From contig NC_091928.1 in the NCBI RefSeq assembly GCF_041260155.1, forward strand, positions 43,865,137 to 43,929,136: a DNA stretch of 64,000 nt, in the 5' to 3' direction. Of this stretch, positions 62,411 through 64,000 are shown piece by piece (positions within the stretch are counted from its first letter, which is position 1; each line of letters begins with the position of its first letter). A program made the position numbers and the translations under genes. Source of the DNA: Ptychodera flava (taxonomy: Eukaryota > Hemichordata > Enteropneusta > Ptychoderidae). The notes under the pieces are model-generated. The model was not told the origin of the DNA. It did not search any database and was given only the letters and a program-made list of their open reading frames with translations.

Positions 62411-62757
62411 GGACATACGAATCTGTCTACCACCAACCTCGTTAAGGAAGCCGACGGTATCGACAGCAAAGATGTGAAATCCTTTGACGAAATACCAGGA
62501 CCCGGTATGCTAGAAGTTATGAAAGCTGTATTAAGCGGACAATTGCAGAAACCTTGGAAGCTGATTCACCAATTCAAGCGAGATTACGGTCCGATTTGGA
62601 AGCAGAAGCTTGGCTCGAATAATTTAGTGACCTTAACAGATCCAAAAGATTTCGAATTCGTGTTGAGAAATGAGGGAAAATATCCGAGAAGGGTACAGAT
62701 CGACCCATGGTTAATTCACAGGCAGGAGCGAAACCTCGGCCTTGGTGTCCTACTTCA
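62411..62757 (+). CDS. second, 5'-truncated first exon of E (tandem exon copy)
   Basis: Begins abruptly at 'acatacgaatctg', well inside the exon, without ATG or leader. It then runs open through 'KSFDEIPGPGMLEVM', 'KRDYGPIWKQKLGSNN' and 'GLGVLLQ' to the same phase-2 donor and the same following intron sequence. It differs from copy 1 at many residues (GPGMLEV versus GPSMLKV, IHQFK versus LHQFK, RVQID versus RLQVD), so it is an older, distinct paralogue and not a fresh copy. The truncation point follows 'ttttcaaacagcacagagg' of copy 1's intron, consistent with unequal exchange. On its own it cannot encode an import signal. Confidence 0.75.
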
Positions 62758-62845
62758 GTAAGTACACAGTCCAAACGTGCATGTGAATGTCAGAGGCTTT
62801 TAAATAGGGTAGGTCGATGTGCTCAAGGGAGCGTTCAGTTATAGC

Positions 62846-62936
62846 TGTGGAAACGCAGCTATCTGTTGGCGGGGTAGCGGGGATCGCTATGCGGGTCAAA
62901 GGTCAACCCCGCCACGGATAGCTGCGGGCCAACTGC
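62846..62936. repeat. GC-rich hairpin in E intron 1
   Basis: cgcagctatctgttggcggg is mirrored by cccgccacggatagctgcgg. It interrupts the Harbinger-like left end (gggagcgttcagttat) that follows exon copies in this family. Confidence 0.7.
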
Positions 62937-63250
62937 CATCGAAAGTGGGTCTATTACGACGACACAACATGTATCGGAACTTTGAACGGCAAAATAAACC
63001 AAAGTGAGCGTAATTCAATAAAATGACCTATACCTGCCTGAACTCTGATTATTGCTCATTACCTAACTCCTTTCAGGGCTTTGAGTCAGGCAACTAATAT
63101 AAAACTCAGACAACGAGATGTTCTGGTATTGCCAGCCATGGTGGGGCTTTGTATACATACGCTGACACGTAATTAGCAGCTATCAGTTTCACAAGCGTAA
63201 TGATCTGTACATTTGTACAAACAGACGTTGAACCAGACAAAAAACGCAAC

Positions 63251-63660
63251 ATGGATGGCTCCCGGACGACACCAGCTGAAGTGAGAGAGAAGATTGTTCA
63301 GTTGTATTTAAACAGTCTGTCATTTTCAGAAATTGGTAAACGTTGTGGTGGTATTTCAAAGCAAACGGCCAACAACATTGTTTTGCGGTACTTGAAAACT
63401 GGCAGTTTCCTGCCAGGCAAATCATCTGGGAACATCGGTAAAAAAACTGACTGCAAATGTTCTGGAGCATATTGAATACTACAAAAGTGTAAAACCAAGC
63501 ATTTATAGGCGTGAGATACGGCAGAATTTACTGGTTCATGGGGTATGTACCGAAGAAACCCTTCCCTCCCTCTCCAACTCAGGATGTCCTGACGCAACCT
63601 ATACCTGTGTCTACATCAGCTACGCATACCGAAACTATGTCCACGTCTCAGCAACCAAGC
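63251..63660 (+). pseudogene. paired-domain (Pax-like) fragment, frame-disrupted
   Basis: The frame from ATG 63251 reads through 'PAEVREKIVQLYLNSLSF', 'EIGKRCGGISKQTANNIV' and 'RYLKTGSFLPGK', matching the N-terminal (PAI) helix-turn-helix of Pax proteins (RIVELA..G..PCDISR..VS.GCVSKIL.RY.ETGS..PG). After a run of seven A (about 63439) the next frame gives VLEHIEYYKSVKPSIYRREI, then RQNLLVHGVCTEETLPSLS. This matches the C-terminal (RED) half (V...I..YK...P.IFAWEIR..LL..GVC....PS.S). One extra A therefore separates the halves. A second frame change probably follows, where a Ser/Thr/Gln/Pro-rich stretch (QPIPVSTSATHTETMSTSQQ) ends at a stop. There is no intron and no homeodomain. Candidates are a processed or decayed Pax-like gene, or a Tc1-like transposase fragment related to the paired domain. 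Confidence 0.65.
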
Positions 63661-64000
63661 GTACCTTGGAATAGGCCAAATGAAATATAACATTGCTAGA
63701 TTTAGCAACTATTGCCACTACCAGCGATTATAGTACTAGTGACAATTAAATATAACCCATTCAGGTCGTCTACTTCAAGTAAAATTTGAAAAATGATGTA
63801 CACGTCCATTGCAAAATTTACTACTTTTTTGTGTGATCCATTTTGTACTACTTTTAGATTTTGGTTAGATTTGAGTTGAAGAGAAATGTTTTACTTAGTT
63901 TTGAATTATTTCTTCGTTCGACAAAACACTTGTCTGAGTTGTTTAGACTAGAAAGTTGCTGACCCAAAGCCCTTGGGTTGTTAGTTTTATATATTTTTTT
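63661..64000. other. no feature recognised
   Basis: AT-rich sequence to the window edge. No homeodomain or further P450 exon is visible. Confidence 0.5.

Overview
The window reads as intron-rich animal nuclear DNA. It is AT-rich, packed with satellites, microsatellites and TIR/MITE-type repeats, and has long introns with GT/AG boundaries. The only clear protein-coding family is a tandem array of mitochondrial-clan cytochrome P450 genes, all on the + strand. The proteins resemble the vertebrate CYP27/CYP24 side of the clan. A marine invertebrate deuterostome (hemichordate first, lancelet or echinoderm next) is my best guess, but that is inference and I cannot name the species or the CYP subfamily.

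Layout. 1-900 matches the 3' flank of genes C and D, so another array member probably lies to the left. 2.0-5.9 kb is a ~170-bp satellite. 6-11 kb holds a mariner remnant, a Harbinger-like TIR element, (TA)n tracts and foldbacks. 11448-11878 is an orphan but intact P450 first exon (A). Gene B is complete in nine exons (15366-25921, 521 codons). 25.9-28.6 kb has no recognised gene. A duplicated 5' flank leads into gene C, nine exons (29948-42139, 514 codons). Gene C's introns hold two LINE tails, a 3.4-kb long-TIR foldback and a Penelope-like remnant. Gene D (44595-56144) is a close copy of C with a 1-nt frameshift in exon 1 and loss of the heme-motif glycine. Between D and the next copy sits a ~2.7-kb inserted repeat. 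E begins at 61811 with an intact first exon, followed by a second, 5'-truncated first exon (62411-62757). The window ends with a decayed paired-domain (Pax-like) fragment at 63251-63660.

B, C and D share the same nine-exon structure and intron phases (2-1-1-0-2-0-1-0). The products should be imported into mitochondria and take electrons from ferredoxin (adrenodoxin type) to hydroxylate lipophilic substrates such as sterols or xenobiotics. The substrate cannot be read from sequence. C, D and E each carry AGGTCA-n3-GGGTCA (DR3) about 40-55 nt before the ATG. This is the arrangement bound by VDR-type nuclear receptors with RXR. B has a TCAAGGTCA extended half-site touching its start codon region. 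Array evolution by unequal exchange is visible directly: surplus first exons, copied flanks, and repeat insertions present in one paralogue but absent from the matching site in the other.
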